Notes under the pieces: generated by a model | Told to the model about the DNA's origin: nothing | The model's input: the letters and a program-made list of their open reading frames with translations, nothing else | The model's database searches: none | Part shown: piece after piece, positions 46,137 through 56,184 of the stretch | Layout of the letters: each line of letters begins with the position of its first letter | Numbering within the stretch: the first letter of the stretch is position 1 | Source of the DNA: an uncultured Planococcus sp. | GTDB lineage: Bacteria; Bacillota; Bacilli; Bacillales_A; Planococcaceae | NCBI GenBank assembly: GCA_947502505.1 | Contig: CANNAE010000001.1 | Span: 487,265 to 551,264 of the forward strand | Direction: 5' to 3' | Length of the DNA: 64,000 bases | Translations under genes and position numbers: made by a program

Positions 46137-49100
46137 GTGAAAGAGATTAACAAGATCTTAGTAGCCAACCGCGGAGAAATTGCCATTCGGATCTTCCGCG
46201 CCTGTACAGAACTGAATCTTCGGACAGTTGCGATTTATTCGCAGGAAGACAGCGGTTCGTTTCATCGTTACAAAGCTGACGAATCGTATTTAGTCGGCAA
46301 AGGGAAAAAGCCGATCGATGCTTATCTGGACATTGAAGACATCATTCGCATCGCCAAGGACTCCGGAGTGGACGCTATCCATCCAGGATACGGATTCTTA
46401 TCCGAAAATGTTCATTTCGCGCGGCGCTGTGAAGAAGAAGGCATCGTATTCATCGGCCCGACATCCCGGCATCTCGATATGTTTGGGGACAAAGTCAAAG
46501 CCCGTGAGCAGGCGATCGCTGCAGGCATTCCGGTCATTCCAGGAACGGACGGCCCGGTCGAATCGCTTGAAGAAGTGGAAGCATTCGCCGAACAAGCCGG
46601 ATTCCCGTTAATGATCAAAGCATCACTCGGCGGAGGCGGGCGCGGCATGCGCATCGTCAAAGATGCAAGTGAACTCGCGTCCTCCTATGAACGTGCGAAA
46701 TCCGAAGCGAAAGCGGCTTTCGGTTCCGACGAGATGTATGTAGAAAAATTCGTAGACAAGCCGAAGCATATCGAAGTGCAAATTTTGGGCGATGCTGAAG
46801 GCAATGTGGTCCACCTGTATGAACGGGATTGTTCCATCCAGCGGCGCCACCAGAAAGTCGTGGAAATCGCCCCTTCCAACTCGATCAGCAACGCATTACG
46901 CAACGAAATTTGCGAGGCTGCCGTTAAGTTAATGAAAAACATCGATTACATAAATGCCGGTACCGTCGAATTTTTGGTTGCGGGAGAAGAATTTTACTTT
47001 ATCGAAGTAAACCCCCGCATCCAAGTTGAACACACGATCACCGAAATGGTCACTGGCATCGATATCGTCCATGCACAGATCCATATCGCCCGCGGGCATA
47101 TGCTGCACAGCGAAACGATCGCTATCCCGCAACAACAGGATATTCCTTTGTTCGGCTTCGCCATCCAATCGCGCGTGACGACAGAAGATCCATTAAATGA
47201 TTTCATGCCGGATGCCGGAAAACTGATGGTCTACCGTTCAGGCGGCGGATTTGGCGTACGTTTGGATGCCGGAAATGGTTTCCAGGGAGCGGTCATTTCC
47301 CCGTATTACGATTCATTGCTCGTAAAAGTGTCCACTTGGGCCACAACGTTCAAAGAAGCGGCGGCGAAAATGGACCGCAACTTGCAGGAATTCCGCATCC
47401 GCGGCATCAAAACCAATATCCCGTTCCTTGAAAACGTCGTAAAACATAAAAACTTCATCAATGGCGATTTCAACACCAGCTTTATCGATAACACGCCGGA
47501 ATTGTTCAAGTTCCCGGTGCGCCAAGACCGCGGGACGAAATTGCTCAGCTATATCGGCAATGTCACGGTGAACGGATTCCCGGGGATTGAGCAGAAAAAG
47601 AAACCGATCCACGCCGCGCCTCGCAAGCCGGAAATCGACATCATCACGGAAGTGCCAGCCGGAACGAAGCAAATCCTTGATGAAAGAGGCCCTGAAGGCT
47701 TGTCTAAATGGATCCTCGAACAAGATGATGTGCTGCTTACGGATACGACCTTGCGGGATGCCCATCAATCGCTTTTGGCCACACGGATGCGTTCACATGA
47801 TATGTATGCGGTCGCCAAAGAAACAGCGCGCCTCCAAAGCGATTTGTTCTCCATGGAGATGTGGGGCGGGGCAACATTCGACGTGTCTTACCGTTTCTTG
47901 AAAGAAGACCCGTGGCAGCGCCTCATCAAATTGCGTGAAGATATTCCGAACGTTTTGTTCCAGATGCTGTTCCGCGGAGCCAATGCGGTCGGTTATAAAA
48001 ACTATCCGGACAATGTCATCCGTGAATTTGCCCGGACATCAGCTGAAGCCGGAATCGATGTATTCCGTATTTTCGATAGCCTGAACTGGATCAAAGGGAT
48101 GGAAGTGGCGATCGATGAAGTCCGCAACTCCGGAAAAGTCGCAGAAGCGGCAATTTGCTATACCGGCGACATTCTCGATCCTAGCCGCGATAAGTACACA
48201 GTTCAATATTACAAAGATATGGCAAAAGAGCTCGAAGCAGCAGGCGCGCATATCCTGGCGATCAAAGACATGGCCGGGCTGCTGAAGCCGGAAGCTGCTT
48301 ACCGCCTTGTATCTGAATTGAAAGATACGGTGTCATTGCCGATCCACTTGCATACGCATGATACGAGCGGGAACGGCATCTATCAATATTCCAAAGCGAT
48401 CGAAGCTGGCGTCGACATCGTCGATACCGCACTCGGCACAATGGCTGGCCTTACATCGCAGCCTAGCGCCAACTCGCTCTACTATGCCATGAGCGGCGGC
48501 AAGCGCCAAATCAAGGCGGATATCGGCTCTCTTGAGACCATGTCCCATTACTGGGAAGATGTCCGCAAGTATTATAGCGATTTCGAGAGCGGCATGAACA
48601 GCCCACATTCTGAAATTTATGTCCACGAAATGCCAGGCGGCCAGTACAGCAACCTGCAGCAGCAGGCAAAAGCAGTCGGCCTTGGCATGCGCTGGGAAGA
48701 AGTGAAGGAAATGTACTCCCGCGTCAATATGTTGTTTGGCGATGTCGTGAAAGTTACGCCGTCATCAAAAGTCGTAGGGGACATGGCATTGTTCATGGTC
48801 CAGAACGAATTGGATGAAACAACAGTCCTGACACGCGGGGAGAATATCGACTTCCCTGAATCGGTCATTGAATTCTTCGAAGGCTATATCGGGCAACCGC
48901 ACGGCGGCTTCCCGGAACAATTGCAGAAAGTGATCTTGAAAGAACGCGAACCGATTACGGTGCGTCCAGGCGAACTGCTTGAACCTGCCGACTTCGATGC
49001 GATCCGTGAGACATTGTTCGAACGCCTGCAGCGCCCGGTCACAAGCCACGAAGTGTTGGCCTATGCTTTGTATCCGAAAGTGTTCGAAGAGTACAGCACA

Positions 49101-49580
49101 ATGAATCAGACTTTTGGGGATGTTTCAGTCCTTGATACATTGACTTTCCTTTACGGCATGCGCTTGAGCGAGGAAATCGAAGTGGAGATCGAAAAAGGCA
49201 AGACCTTGATGATCAAGCTTGTTTCGATCGGCGAACCGCAAAAAGACGGTACGCGCATCATCTATTTCGAATTGAATGGCCAACCGCGTGAAGTCAGCAT
49301 TCAGGACATGACGGTTGAAACCGATTCAGCGGCAAAACCGAAAGCTGACCCGACCAAAGAAAACCATATCGCAGCGACCATGCCTGGCACGGTCCTGAAG
49401 GTAATTGGCGAAAAAGGCTTGAAAGTAAAACGCGGCGACCACCTATTGGTTACAGAAGCGATGAAGATGGAGACCACCGTCCAAGCGCCATTCGACGGCA
49501 CGATCCAAGAAGTCTATGTAACAGCCGGTGACGGCATTTCAACAGGTGACTTGCTTATTGAAATGGAAGCAAAACAATAG
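46137..49580 (+). CDS. pyc: pyruvate carboxylase
   Basis: 1147 aa from GTG 46137 (MKEINKILVANRGEIAIR), with AAGGGTG nine bases upstream. Biotin carboxylase domain (residues about 1-450: ATP-binding GGGGRGMR, IQRRHQK), carboxyltransferase domain starting TDTTLRDAHQSLLATRMR near 540, PYC tetramerisation region, and C-terminal biotinyl domain with EAMKMETTV (biotin-Lys near 1112). It makes oxaloacetate from pyruvate. In relatives it is inhibited by c-di-AMP or modulated by DarB, which is also encoded here. Confidence 0.96.
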   Translation: MKEINKILVANRGEIAIRIFRACTELNLRTVAIYSQEDSGSFHRYKADESYLVGKGKKPIDAYLDIEDIIRIAKDSGVDAIHPGYGFLSENVHFARRCEEEGIVFIGPTSRHLDMFGDKVKAREQAIAAGIPVIPGTDGPVESLEEVEAFAEQAGFPLMIKASLGGGGRGMRIVKDASELASSYERAKSEAKAAFGSDEMYVEKFVDKPKHIEVQILGDAEGNVVHLYERDCSIQRRHQKVVEIAPSNSISNALRNEICEAAVKLMKNIDYINAGTVEFLVAGEEFYFIEVNPRIQVEHTITEMVTGIDIVHAQIHIARGHMLHSETIAIPQQQDIPLFGFAIQSRVTTEDPLNDFMPDAGKLMVYRSGGGFGVRLDAGNGFQGAVISPYYDSLLVKVSTWATTFKEAAAKMDRNLQEFRIRGIKTNIPFLENVVKHKNFINGDFNTSFIDNTPELFKFPVRQDRGTKLLSYIGNVTVNGFPGIEQKKKPIHAAPRKPEIDIITEVPAGTKQILDERGPEGLSKWILEQDDVLLTDTTLRDAHQSLLATRMRSHDMYAVAKETARLQSDLFSMEMWGGATFDVSYRFLKEDPWQRLIKLREDIPNVLFQMLFRGANAVGYKNYPDNVIREFARTSAEAGIDVFRIFDSLNWIKGMEVAIDEVRNSGKVAEAAICYTGDILDPSRDKYTVQYYKDMAKELEAAGAHILAIKDMAGLLKPEAAYRLVSELKDTVSLPIHLHTHDTSGNGIYQYSKAIEAGVDIVDTALGTMAGLTSQPSANSLYYAMSGGKRQIKADIGSLETMSHYWEDVRKYYSDFESGMNSPHSEIYVHEMPGGQYSNLQQQAKAVGLGMRWEEVKEMYSRVNMLFGDVVKVTPSSKVVGDMALFMVQNELDETTVLTRGENIDFPESVIEFFEGYIGQPHGGFPEQLQKVILKEREPITVRPGELLEPADFDAIRETLFERLQRPVTSHEVLAYALYPKVFEEYSTMNQTFGDVSVLDTLTFLYGMRLSEEIEVEIEKGKTLMIKLVSIGEPQKDGTRIIYFELNGQPREVSIQDMTVETDSAAKPKADPTKENHIAATMPGTVLKVIGEKGLKVKRGDHLLVTEAMKMETTVQAPFDGTIQEVYVTAGDGISTGDLLIEMEAKQ

Positions 49581-49615
49581 AAAAAAATCCGGTGCAATAT
49601 GCACCGGATTTTTTT
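49581..49615 (+). terminator. terminator copy A after pyc (left flank of repeat element 3)
   Basis: A7, stem TCCGGTGC / GCACCGGA with loop AATAT, T7. Nearly identical to 49855-49888, whose loop is AATGT. Confidence 0.92.
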
Positions 49616-49854
49616 CAGGCTGTCGAGAAAGGTAAGAAGTCGTATTTTCCGAAGCTTATCGCTCGCTTTCCGTGGGCTCGCGCCCAAGCCTCCTCAGCCG
49701 CTCTGCGTCTTGCGGGGTCTCGGTCGTCTCGCTGATCCACAGGAGTCGAGCGAACGCTTCTCCAAATACTGAGATAATTCGTTGATTTTTTACTATAGAC
49801 AAGGTGTCCAACCTTTTCTATTTCTAAGGGAGTATAGACCTCTTCAACACTCTG
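49616..49854 (+). mobile_element. terminator-flanked repeat element, copy 3 (short form, 239 bp)
   Basis: Begins CAGGCTGTCGAGAAAG and ends TTCAACACTCTG. Exactly the same length as copy 1 but in the opposite orientation, with a diverged central part (GCGCCCAAGCCTCCTCAG; GCGGGGTCTCGGTCGTCTC) shared more with copy 4. A shadow ORF spans it and ctaA but has no support. Between convergent pyc and ctaA; it occupies the 306-base gap with its two terminators. Confidence 0.9.
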
Positions 49855-49888
49855 AAAAAAATCCGGTGCAATGTGCACCGGATTTTTT
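49855..49888. terminator. terminator copy B (right flank of repeat element 3), overlaps the ctaA stop
   Basis: A7, stem TCCGGTGC / GCACCGGA, T6. One loop base differs from copy A. The ctaA TAA lies at its right edge. Confidence 0.92.
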
Positions 49889-50804
49889 ATTTGGATTTTA
49901 TGAATTTGCTTCTGGAGACGAGCAGGACCATATAGCACAATAAACCAAACAGCATCGAGATCAGCAAAGAGTGAAGCAAGGCAACTGCCAAGTTCAATTT
50001 CGTCAAGACGACGAGCATTCCTGACGTGGCTTGCAGAAGCACGATCGCAAAGGCGATCAGCCAGCCCCAATAGATGACCCGCTGGTCGCGGTAGTGGCGA
50101 TAGGCGTGGAGCGCAATCACCCCGATCCAGATGACGATGAGCGCAGCTGCGAAACGGTGGCCCATCTGGACCCATTCATACATATTGTTTGGCAATGCGA
50201 ATTGGTCGTTGCGGCATAAAGGCCAGTCGGAACAGATCAGGCTCGACTCTGTATGGCGGACGAGCGCGCCCGTGTAGACGACCACATACGAATACAGCGC
50301 GACACCGAGCGTATGGAATTTCAAACTGCGTCCGATTTGCACACGGTCTGCATCGAACTTGCGATCGACTTCAAAGATGAGCAAGGTTAGAAGCAGCACT
50401 GCGGCAAAGGACAGGAGGGAGATCCCGAAGTGAAGCGCCAAGATGAAATCGCCTTGGCCCCAAAGCACTTGCGCGGCGCCGATCAAGGCTTGCAGCACCA
50501 GGAAGAAAACCGCCATAAAGGCGAGGAACTTCGTTTCGCGCACATGCCCGAACTTGCGCCAAGCCCATACAGCCAAGATCACGATCAAAATTCCGACCGT
50601 GCCCGTGACCAGGCGATGAGAGAACTCGATCAGCACTTCAGGGGTGATTTCCCGCGGAATCAAATTGCCGTTGCAATCGGGCCAGTTGCGCCCGCATCCC
50701 ATGCCGCTGTCGGTTTTCGTCACCAAAGCCCCGCCGAGGAGGATGAGCAACATGCCGACAGATGCCAGAACCCCGAATATTTTTATATAAATGTTGCTTT
50801 TCAA
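49887..50804 (-). CDS. ctaA: heme A synthase CtaA
   Basis: 305 aa from TTG 50804 with AGGTGG upstream. Eight hydrophobic helices arranged as two four-helix halves; LGGALVTKTDSGMGCGRNWPDCNG near residue 22-45, with the paired Cys of the first half, CSDWPLC in the second half and heme-ligand His (EFSHRLVTG near 60, MGHRFAAALI near 215). It converts heme O to heme A for the caa3 oxidase. Divergent from ctaB, as in B. subtilis. Confidence 0.94.
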   Translation of the reverse strand: MKSNIYIKIFGVLASVGMLLILLGGALVTKTDSGMGCGRNWPDCNGNLIPREITPEVLIEFSHRLVTGTVGILIVILAVWAWRKFGHVRETKFLAFMAVFFLVLQALIGAAQVLWGQGDFILALHFGISLLSFAAVLLLTLLIFEVDRKFDADRVQIGRSLKFHTLGVALYSYVVVYTGALVRHTESSLICSDWPLCRNDQFALPNNMYEWVQMGHRFAAALIVIWIGVIALHAYRHYRDQRVIYWGWLIAFAIVLLQATSGMLVVLTKLNLAVALLHSLLISMLFGLLCYMVLLVSRSKFIKSK

Positions 50805-51150
50805 AATGCCACCTACTTTTTTTAGAAAAACTTTTAACGTTAACGATTACCTGCATACTCGATGATAGCGAAACTGCGTTTAAAATACAACGAGAAATGG
50901 GCGTTCGCCCAAACTTTCAAGATTTGGACATAATAAGGGAGACCTTCACAAACTGTTCAAAAACAGCGTTTTTTCTATCTTAAAATAACGTGGAGGCTAC
51001 TGTATGATTAGAGATGAATATTTGTAAGACCAATTGCGTGAAATCATCATTTATATCAGGAAATTTCAGTAATATGTAGAAAAGAAGCTGGAATTTAGAT
51101 ATAGTTATGGTTAGCGGAATATGCTTACAACTTTGAAAGGAGGGAGTTAT
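50805..51150. promoter_or_regulatory. ctaA-ctaB divergent intergenic region
   Basis: 346 bases between the divergent heme genes. It contains the inverted repeat TGGGCGTTCGCCCA (50898-50911) and a short ORF MIRDEYL (51004-51027) with GGAGG seven bases upstream. In B. subtilis this region carries ResD-dependent promoters. I cannot place promoters with confidence here. Confidence 0.4.
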
Positions 51151-52068
51151 ATGTCAAACGGCCGGTCTTTGCCTGCAGAACCGACCGATGCTGTAGAATC
51201 GAGCACGTTCATTAAAGATTTTCTGGCACTTATTAAGATTGGGATCGTGAATTCCAATTTAATTACTGTCTTTACGGGACTGTGGCTCGCTTTTCAGTTT
51301 TCGGATAAGAATTTCCTGGATCATATGGATATTCTCGTCTACACAATCGTCGGTTCGGCATTGATCATTGCGGGGTCTGCGGCGATGAATAATTATATCG
51401 ACACAGATATTGACCCATTGATGGCTAGTAAAAGAGCCCGCCCGACAGTCACGGGCAGGTTCAAGCCATCCGCTGTCTTGGCACTCGCCATTTCTTTCAT
51501 CGTTATAGGCGAACTCTTTTTGTTTTCCGCTTCTGTTTCAGCAGGTCTGTTTGGAATCGCCGGCATTCTGGCTTATGTGGTTCTCTATTCGATGTGGTCG
51601 AAGAGACGGCATGTCGGCAACACGATCGTCGGCAGCATTTCCGGCGCAATCCCGCCACTTATTGGTTGGGCTGCGGTGGAGCCGACGCTAGGCGCAGGCG
51701 CATGGGCGCTGTTCCTGATTATGTTTATTTGGCAGCCGCCGCATTTTTATGCGCTTGCCATGAAACGGACGGAAGAGTATCGGGCTGCAAATATTCCGAT
51801 GCTTCCGGTGGTGAAAGGATTCCACCGGACAAAAAAATCGATGCTTGCATGGGTTTTCCTGCTTTTCCCATTGCCGTTCCTGCTTATGGAACTTGGGATA
51901 GGCTTTATCATCTTAGCTACAGCGTTGAATATCGGATGGCTCGTTCTTGCCATCCAGGGCTTCAAAGCAGCTGATGATTTGAAATGGGCGAAGAAAATGT
52001 TCATCTATTCGTTGAATTATATGACGATCTTATTTGTCTCGATGATCATTTTCGCAGTATTCGTCTAA
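51151..52068 (+). CDS. ctaB: heme O synthase (protoheme IX farnesyltransferase) CtaB
   Basis: 305 aa from ATG 51151 (MSNGRSLPAEPTD) after AAAGGAGGGAG. UbiA-family prenyltransferase: the Asp-rich NNYIDTDIDPLMASKRARPT motif (residues about 89-108) and the second acidic/aromatic loop near 200 (FIWQPPHFYALAMKRTEEYRAANIPM). About nine helices. It adds farnesyl to heme B, the step before CtaA. First gene of ctaBCDEF. Confidence 0.94.
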   Translation: MSNGRSLPAEPTDAVESSTFIKDFLALIKIGIVNSNLITVFTGLWLAFQFSDKNFLDHMDILVYTIVGSALIIAGSAAMNNYIDTDIDPLMASKRARPTVTGRFKPSAVLALAISFIVIGELFLFSASVSAGLFGIAGILAYVVLYSMWSKRRHVGNTIVGSISGAIPPLIGWAAVEPTLGAGAWALFLIMFIWQPPHFYALAMKRTEEYRAANIPMLPVVKGFHRTKKSMLAWVFLLFPLPFLLMELGIGFIILATALNIGWLVLAIQGFKAADDLKWAKKMFIYSLNYMTILFVSMIIFAVFV

Positions 52069-52123
52069 ATTTCTCTTTTACTTAACTGTAAGATATTTTA
52101 TTCAGAGAGGGGTATGAAAAGCT

Positions 52124-53215
52124 ATGATGAAAGGACCTAAGAAATGGCGCCTCTTCGCTTTGATGACCGCATTGCTTGTTTTTCTTTCAGGCTGCGGGCG
52201 CGAAGAGATTTCGACGCTGATGCCGGCTGGTAAGGTTGCCCAAGATCAGTTCAACTTGCTGATTTTGTCTTCCATTGTCATGTTATTCGTTATCGTCGTC
52301 GTCACTATCATCTATGTATTGGCAATTGTGAAATTCCGCCGTTCAAAAGTAGGGGAGGACATGATCCCTGAACAAGTCGAAGGAAGCGCGCGTCTTGAGT
52401 TTATCTGGACAGCAATTCCGATCGTCCTGCTTTTGATCCTCGCTGTCCCGACAGTCTACTCAACATTCGACCTGGCTGATGTCACGGCGATGGATGCACA
52501 AGACGAAGAAGGGGCTGCTGAAAACTTGACGGTCAATGTTACCGGCAAGCTGTACTGGTGGGAATTCGAATATCCTGAACAGGAAATTCGCACCGCACAG
52601 GAATTGGTCGTTCCGACTGGCGAACGCGTCTACTTCAATTTGATTGCTGCAGACGTCAAGCACTCGTTCTGGATCCCTTCAGTTGGCGGTAAGCTCGACG
52701 TCAACCCTGAAAACGTCAACACCTTCTATTTGGAATTCGATAAAGAATCTTCGGAACTTGAAGAAGGCGTTTACTTCGGTAAATGTGCCGAGCTTTGCGG
52801 ACCGTCCCACGCATTGATGGATTTTAAAGTCAAAACGCTTAACCGCGAAGACTTTGATACATGGGTAGCGGCGATGCAAGAAGAACAAGAAGCGCCTACA
52901 GAAGCTCTTGCTCAAGAAGGCGAAGAATTGTTTGGCCCCGATGGTTTAAGTTGTATTCAATGTCACGCGGTTAACAGTGCAGGTGCAGCGACAGGAGTTG
53001 GGCCAAACCTAACAACTTTCGGCGACCGTACGACAATCGCCGGCTTCATGGAACATGACGAAGAAACATTGAAAAACTGGATTGCTGATCCACAGCAATA
53101 CAAACCAGGCAACTTGATGCCTGAAGCAGCATCATTAAATGATGGTGAAGAACTTTCCGATCAAGAGCTGAATGCACTAGCTGCATATTTGATGAGCTTG
53201 AAAGTTGAAGAGTAA
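52124..53215 (+). CDS. ctaC: cytochrome c oxidase (caa3) subunit II with fused cytochrome c
   Basis: 363 aa lipoprotein: lipobox FLSGC (Cys near residue 25), two TM helices (about 45-70 and 90-112), a CuA cupredoxin domain with the ligand cluster CAELCGPSHALM (near 222-233), and a C-terminal cytochrome c domain with CIQCH heme site and NLMPE axial Met. The fusion marks a caa3-type enzyme. It accepts electrons from cytochrome c and passes them to subunit I. Confidence 0.95.
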   Translation: MMKGPKKWRLFALMTALLVFLSGCGREEISTLMPAGKVAQDQFNLLILSSIVMLFVIVVVTIIYVLAIVKFRRSKVGEDMIPEQVEGSARLEFIWTAIPIVLLLILAVPTVYSTFDLADVTAMDAQDEEGAAENLTVNVTGKLYWWEFEYPEQEIRTAQELVVPTGERVYFNLIAADVKHSFWIPSVGGKLDVNPENVNTFYLEFDKESSELEEGVYFGKCAELCGPSHALMDFKVKTLNREDFDTWVAAMQEEQEAPTEALAQEGEELFGPDGLSCIQCHAVNSAGAATGVGPNLTTFGDRTTIAGFMEHDEETLKNWIADPQQYKPGNLMPEAASLNDGEELSDQELNALAAYLMSLKVEE

Positions 53216-53240
53216 ACGTTAAAAAAGGAGGTAAACTATT

Positions 53241-55154
53241 GTGAGTTCTAACTCTCAGAAAAAGGGTTTCGGCGCTACAATTTGGGACTACATGACAACT
53301 GTAGACCATAAGAAAATCGCGATCCTCTACTTGATCTCCGGCGGATTTTTCTTCCTCGTCGGCGGCGTAGAAGCGATGATGATCCGGATTCAGCTAATGA
53401 AAGCCGGAAACGATTTCCTCAGTGCCGGAACATACAACGAAGTTTTAACGATGCACGGAACAACAATGATCTTCCTTGCAGCCATGCCGATTCTTCTGGC
53501 ATTCATGAACGCCGTCTCACCTTTGCAAATCGGTGCGCGTGACGTAGCGTTTCCTTTCTTGAACTCACTTGGGTTCTGGCTATTCTTCTTCGGTGGTATC
53601 TTCCTGAACCTTTCATGGTTCCTAGGCGGGGCACCGGATGCAGGATGGACAAACTATGCTTCTTTGGCACTCGCATCTGAAGGCCACGGAATCGATTTCT
53701 ACTCGCTTGGTTTGACGATATCCGGTTTCGGTACATTGATCGCAGGGATTAACTTCCTTGTAACGATCATCAATATGCGTGCGCCGGGTATGACGTATAT
53801 GAGAATGCCGCTTTTCACTTGGACGACTTTCGTAGCGTCTGCGTTGATTCTCCTGGCGTTCCCTCCACTGACTGTCGGTATCTTCTTCATGGTATTCGAC
53901 CGTTTGTTCGGGGCTAATTTCTTTGATGTAACAATGGGCGGTAATACGATCATTTGGGAGCATTTCTTCTGGATCTTCGGCCACCCGGAAGTTTACATCT
54001 TGATCTTGCCAGCGTTTGGTATTTTCTCTGAAATTTTTGCGATTTTCTCCCGCAAACGCCTATTCGGTTACACGGCATTGGTATTTGCGACCATCCTGAT
54101 CGGTTTCTACGGATTCATGGTTTGGGCTCACCACATGTTTACAGTCGGTCTTGGGCCGACAGCTAACGCAGTGTTCGCCCTTGCAACGATGATCATCGCA
54201 GTTCCGACAGGGATCAAAATCTTTAACTGGCTATTGACGATCTGGGGAGGAAGCATTTCCTTCACAGTGCCGATGATCTACGCAGTCGCGTTTATCCCGT
54301 CATTCGTAGCAGGTGGGGTAACTGGCGTTATGCAGGCAATTGCACCGCTTGATTATCAGCTGCACGATTCTTACTTTATCGTTGCCCACTTCCACTACGT
54401 AATCGTTGGTGGCGTCGTGCTCGCAATTTTGGCAGGTACGCATTTGTACTGGCCGAAAATGTTCGGTACGATGTTGAGCGAAAAACTTGGGAAATGGACA
54501 TTCTGGTTCTTCTTTACTGGATTCCATTTAACATTCTTTATCCAGCATTTCCTCGGGCTTATGGGTATGCCTCGCCGTGTTTACACGTTCGGAGCAGACC
54601 AGGGCTGGGATCTATTTAACGCAATCAGCTCGGCTGGTGCCTTGTTGATGGCGATCGGTGTTATCATCATGCTCGTCAACGTCGTTATGACGGTTGCTAA
54701 GAACGAGCGCGTCGGTAATGACCCATGGGGCGACGGACGTACGCTTGAATGGGCGATCCCGTCACCACCGCCATTCTACAACTTTGCACAAACACCGCTT
54801 GTCCGTGGACTTGACCCGTATTGGATCGAGAAAATGGAAGGCAACGAAGAAGGCATGGTTTATGCTGAGCCACTCGGCGATATCCACATGCCGAACGGAT
54901 CATTCATTCCATTCGTCATCTCACTCGGCATGTTCATTGCAGCATTCGGTGCGATGTACCATATGGATGGGCATGCTTGGGCACTTCCGGTATTGATCGG
55001 CGGTCTTGCGATCACATTCGGTTCAATGCTTGTGCGTTCTTTGAAAGATGATCTTGGTTTCCATGTAACGAAAGAAGAATTGATTGCGGACAATGAACGC
55101 ATTAAAAAAGAAGCAAGAGCGCTGGAAGGAGGCAAAAAAGGTGGACTTAAATAA
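53241..55154 (+). CDS. ctaD: cytochrome c oxidase (caa3) subunit I
   Basis: 637 aa from GTG 53241 with AAGGAGGT upstream. At least twelve helices plus extra C-terminal ones. Heme a ligand TMHGTTMIF (near residue 72), CuB/His-Tyr site FGHPEVYI (about 245-252), WAHHMFTVG (about 294-302), and heme a3/a ligands AHFHYVIVGG (about 385-394). It is the catalytic proton-pumping subunit. The 3' end overlaps ctaE by 14 bases. Confidence 0.96.
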   Translation: MSSNSQKKGFGATIWDYMTTVDHKKIAILYLISGGFFFLVGGVEAMMIRIQLMKAGNDFLSAGTYNEVLTMHGTTMIFLAAMPILLAFMNAVSPLQIGARDVAFPFLNSLGFWLFFFGGIFLNLSWFLGGAPDAGWTNYASLALASEGHGIDFYSLGLTISGFGTLIAGINFLVTIINMRAPGMTYMRMPLFTWTTFVASALILLAFPPLTVGIFFMVFDRLFGANFFDVTMGGNTIIWEHFFWIFGHPEVYILILPAFGIFSEIFAIFSRKRLFGYTALVFATILIGFYGFMVWAHHMFTVGLGPTANAVFALATMIIAVPTGIKIFNWLLTIWGGSISFTVPMIYAVAFIPSFVAGGVTGVMQAIAPLDYQLHDSYFIVAHFHYVIVGGVVLAILAGTHLYWPKMFGTMLSEKLGKWTFWFFFTGFHLTFFIQHFLGLMGMPRRVYTFGADQGWDLFNAISSAGALLMAIGVIIMLVNVVMTVAKNERVGNDPWGDGRTLEWAIPSPPPFYNFAQTPLVRGLDPYWIEKMEGNEEGMVYAEPLGDIHMPNGSFIPFVISLGMFIAAFGAMYHMDGHAWALPVLIGGLAITFGSMLVRSLKDDLGFHVTKEELIADNERIKKEARALEGGKKGGLK

Positions 55155-55767
55155 ACGATATACCCCACAAACTTGGCCAGACCATCCTGAGACGGCGACG
55201 CTCGAAGGGAAGAATAAATTCGTTGGTTTCTGGTTGCTGCTCGCAGCTGAGACTGTCACCTTCGCCTCTCTTTTCGCAACTTATCTTGCGTTGAAAGACA
55301 AAGGGCCAAGCGGAATGGAATTTTCCGCTGCCGGCTTGTTCGAACTGCCATTGGTATTTGCCATGACAATGCTTCTTCTGACATCTTCGTTGACGAGTGT
55401 CTACGCGATGTATCATATGAAGAACCATAATTTTAAGGCGATGCAGGCTTGGCTTGGAATTACCGTTCTTTTGGGGCTTGCGTTCCTTGGGTTGGAAATT
55501 TACGAGTTTAACCACTATGTTCATATTGGCTTTGGCTATACCAATAGTGCCTTTAGCTCCGCGTTCTTTACTTTAGTCGGAACGCACGGGGCTCACGTAG
55601 TCTTCGGCCTTAGCTGGTTTATCGCATTGATGCTCCGCAACGCTAAGCGTGGCTTGAACATGTATAATGCGCCGAAGTTCTATCTTGCCGCTCTTTATTG
55701 GCATTTCATTGACGTAGTATGGGTGTTCATCTTCACTGTAGTCTACTTGATGGGAGTGATCGGTTAA
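55141..55767 (+). CDS. ctaE: cytochrome c oxidase (caa3) subunit III
   Basis: 208 aa from GTG 55141 (MDLNKRYTPQTWPDHPETAT), with GGAGGC upstream inside ctaD; the upstream frame extension belongs to ctaD coding space. Five TM helices with subunit III landmarks: GFWLLLAAETVTFASLFATY near residues 29-48 and THGAHVVFGLSW near 147-158, ending YWHFIDVVWVFIF. Structural subunit stabilising proton pumping. Confidence 0.94.
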   Translation: MDLNKRYTPQTWPDHPETATLEGKNKFVGFWLLLAAETVTFASLFATYLALKDKGPSGMEFSAAGLFELPLVFAMTMLLLTSSLTSVYAMYHMKNHNFKAMQAWLGITVLLGLAFLGLEIYEFNHYVHIGFGYTNSAFSSAFFTLVGTHGAHVVFGLSWFIALMLRNAKRGLNMYNAPKFYLAALYWHFIDVVWVFIFTVVYLMGVIG

Positions 55768-55768
55768 T

Positions 55769-56101
55769 ATGGCACACGATACTCACGATATTCACAGATC
55801 TAGAGCAGAATATGAGTTCATCAAGAAAAAACGTGCAACCGAGATGCGCGGCCAGTTGACATCATTCGCTATGATGATCTTCTTGACATTGATCGCGTTC
55901 ACTTTGGTGGCAGCTGATTTCTCGAATTACTTGATCGTGCCGATCATCTTATTGTTGGCGGCCATTCAAGTCGTGCTTCAGCTGTATCATTTCATGCACA
56001 TGAGCAATAAAGGGCATGGAACGATGGCGTTCTTCATGTTTAGCGGCATGTTTGTAGCGTTCACGATCGTCCTTGCGATGGTTGCTATCGTTTGGTGGTA
56101 A
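55769..56101 (+). CDS. ctaF: cytochrome c oxidase (caa3) subunit IV
   Basis: 110 aa, three TM helices (SFAMMIFLTLIAFTLVAADF; LIVPIILLLAAIQVVLQLYHFMHM; MAFFMFSGMFVAFTIVLAMVAIVW). The LQLYHFMHM segment is typical of the prokaryotic COX4/CyoD family. It starts one base after the ctaE stop and ends the operon before a terminator. Confidence 0.92.
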   Translation: MAHDTHDIHRSRAEYEFIKKKRATEMRGQLTSFAMMIFLTLIAFTLVAADFSNYLIVPIILLLAAIQVVLQLYHFMHMSNKGHGTMAFFMFSGMFVAFTIVLAMVAIVWW

Positions 56102-56106
56102 ACTGA

Positions 56107-56140
56107 AAAACTCCGGGCTTTTACAGTCCGGGGTTTTTTT
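56107..56140 (+). terminator. terminator of ctaBCDEF
   Basis: AACTCCGG / CCGGGGTT stem (with a G-U pair) and T7. Confidence 0.83.
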
Positions 56141-56184
56141 CTGTCTTCAACCCGAGTGTCTAGGCAAATGTCATGATTCGTTCA

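Noticed and set aside
49615..50175. 186-aa minus-strand ORF spanning repeat element 3 and ctaA
   Set aside because: It crosses a non-coding repeat and two terminators and reads ctaA out of frame.
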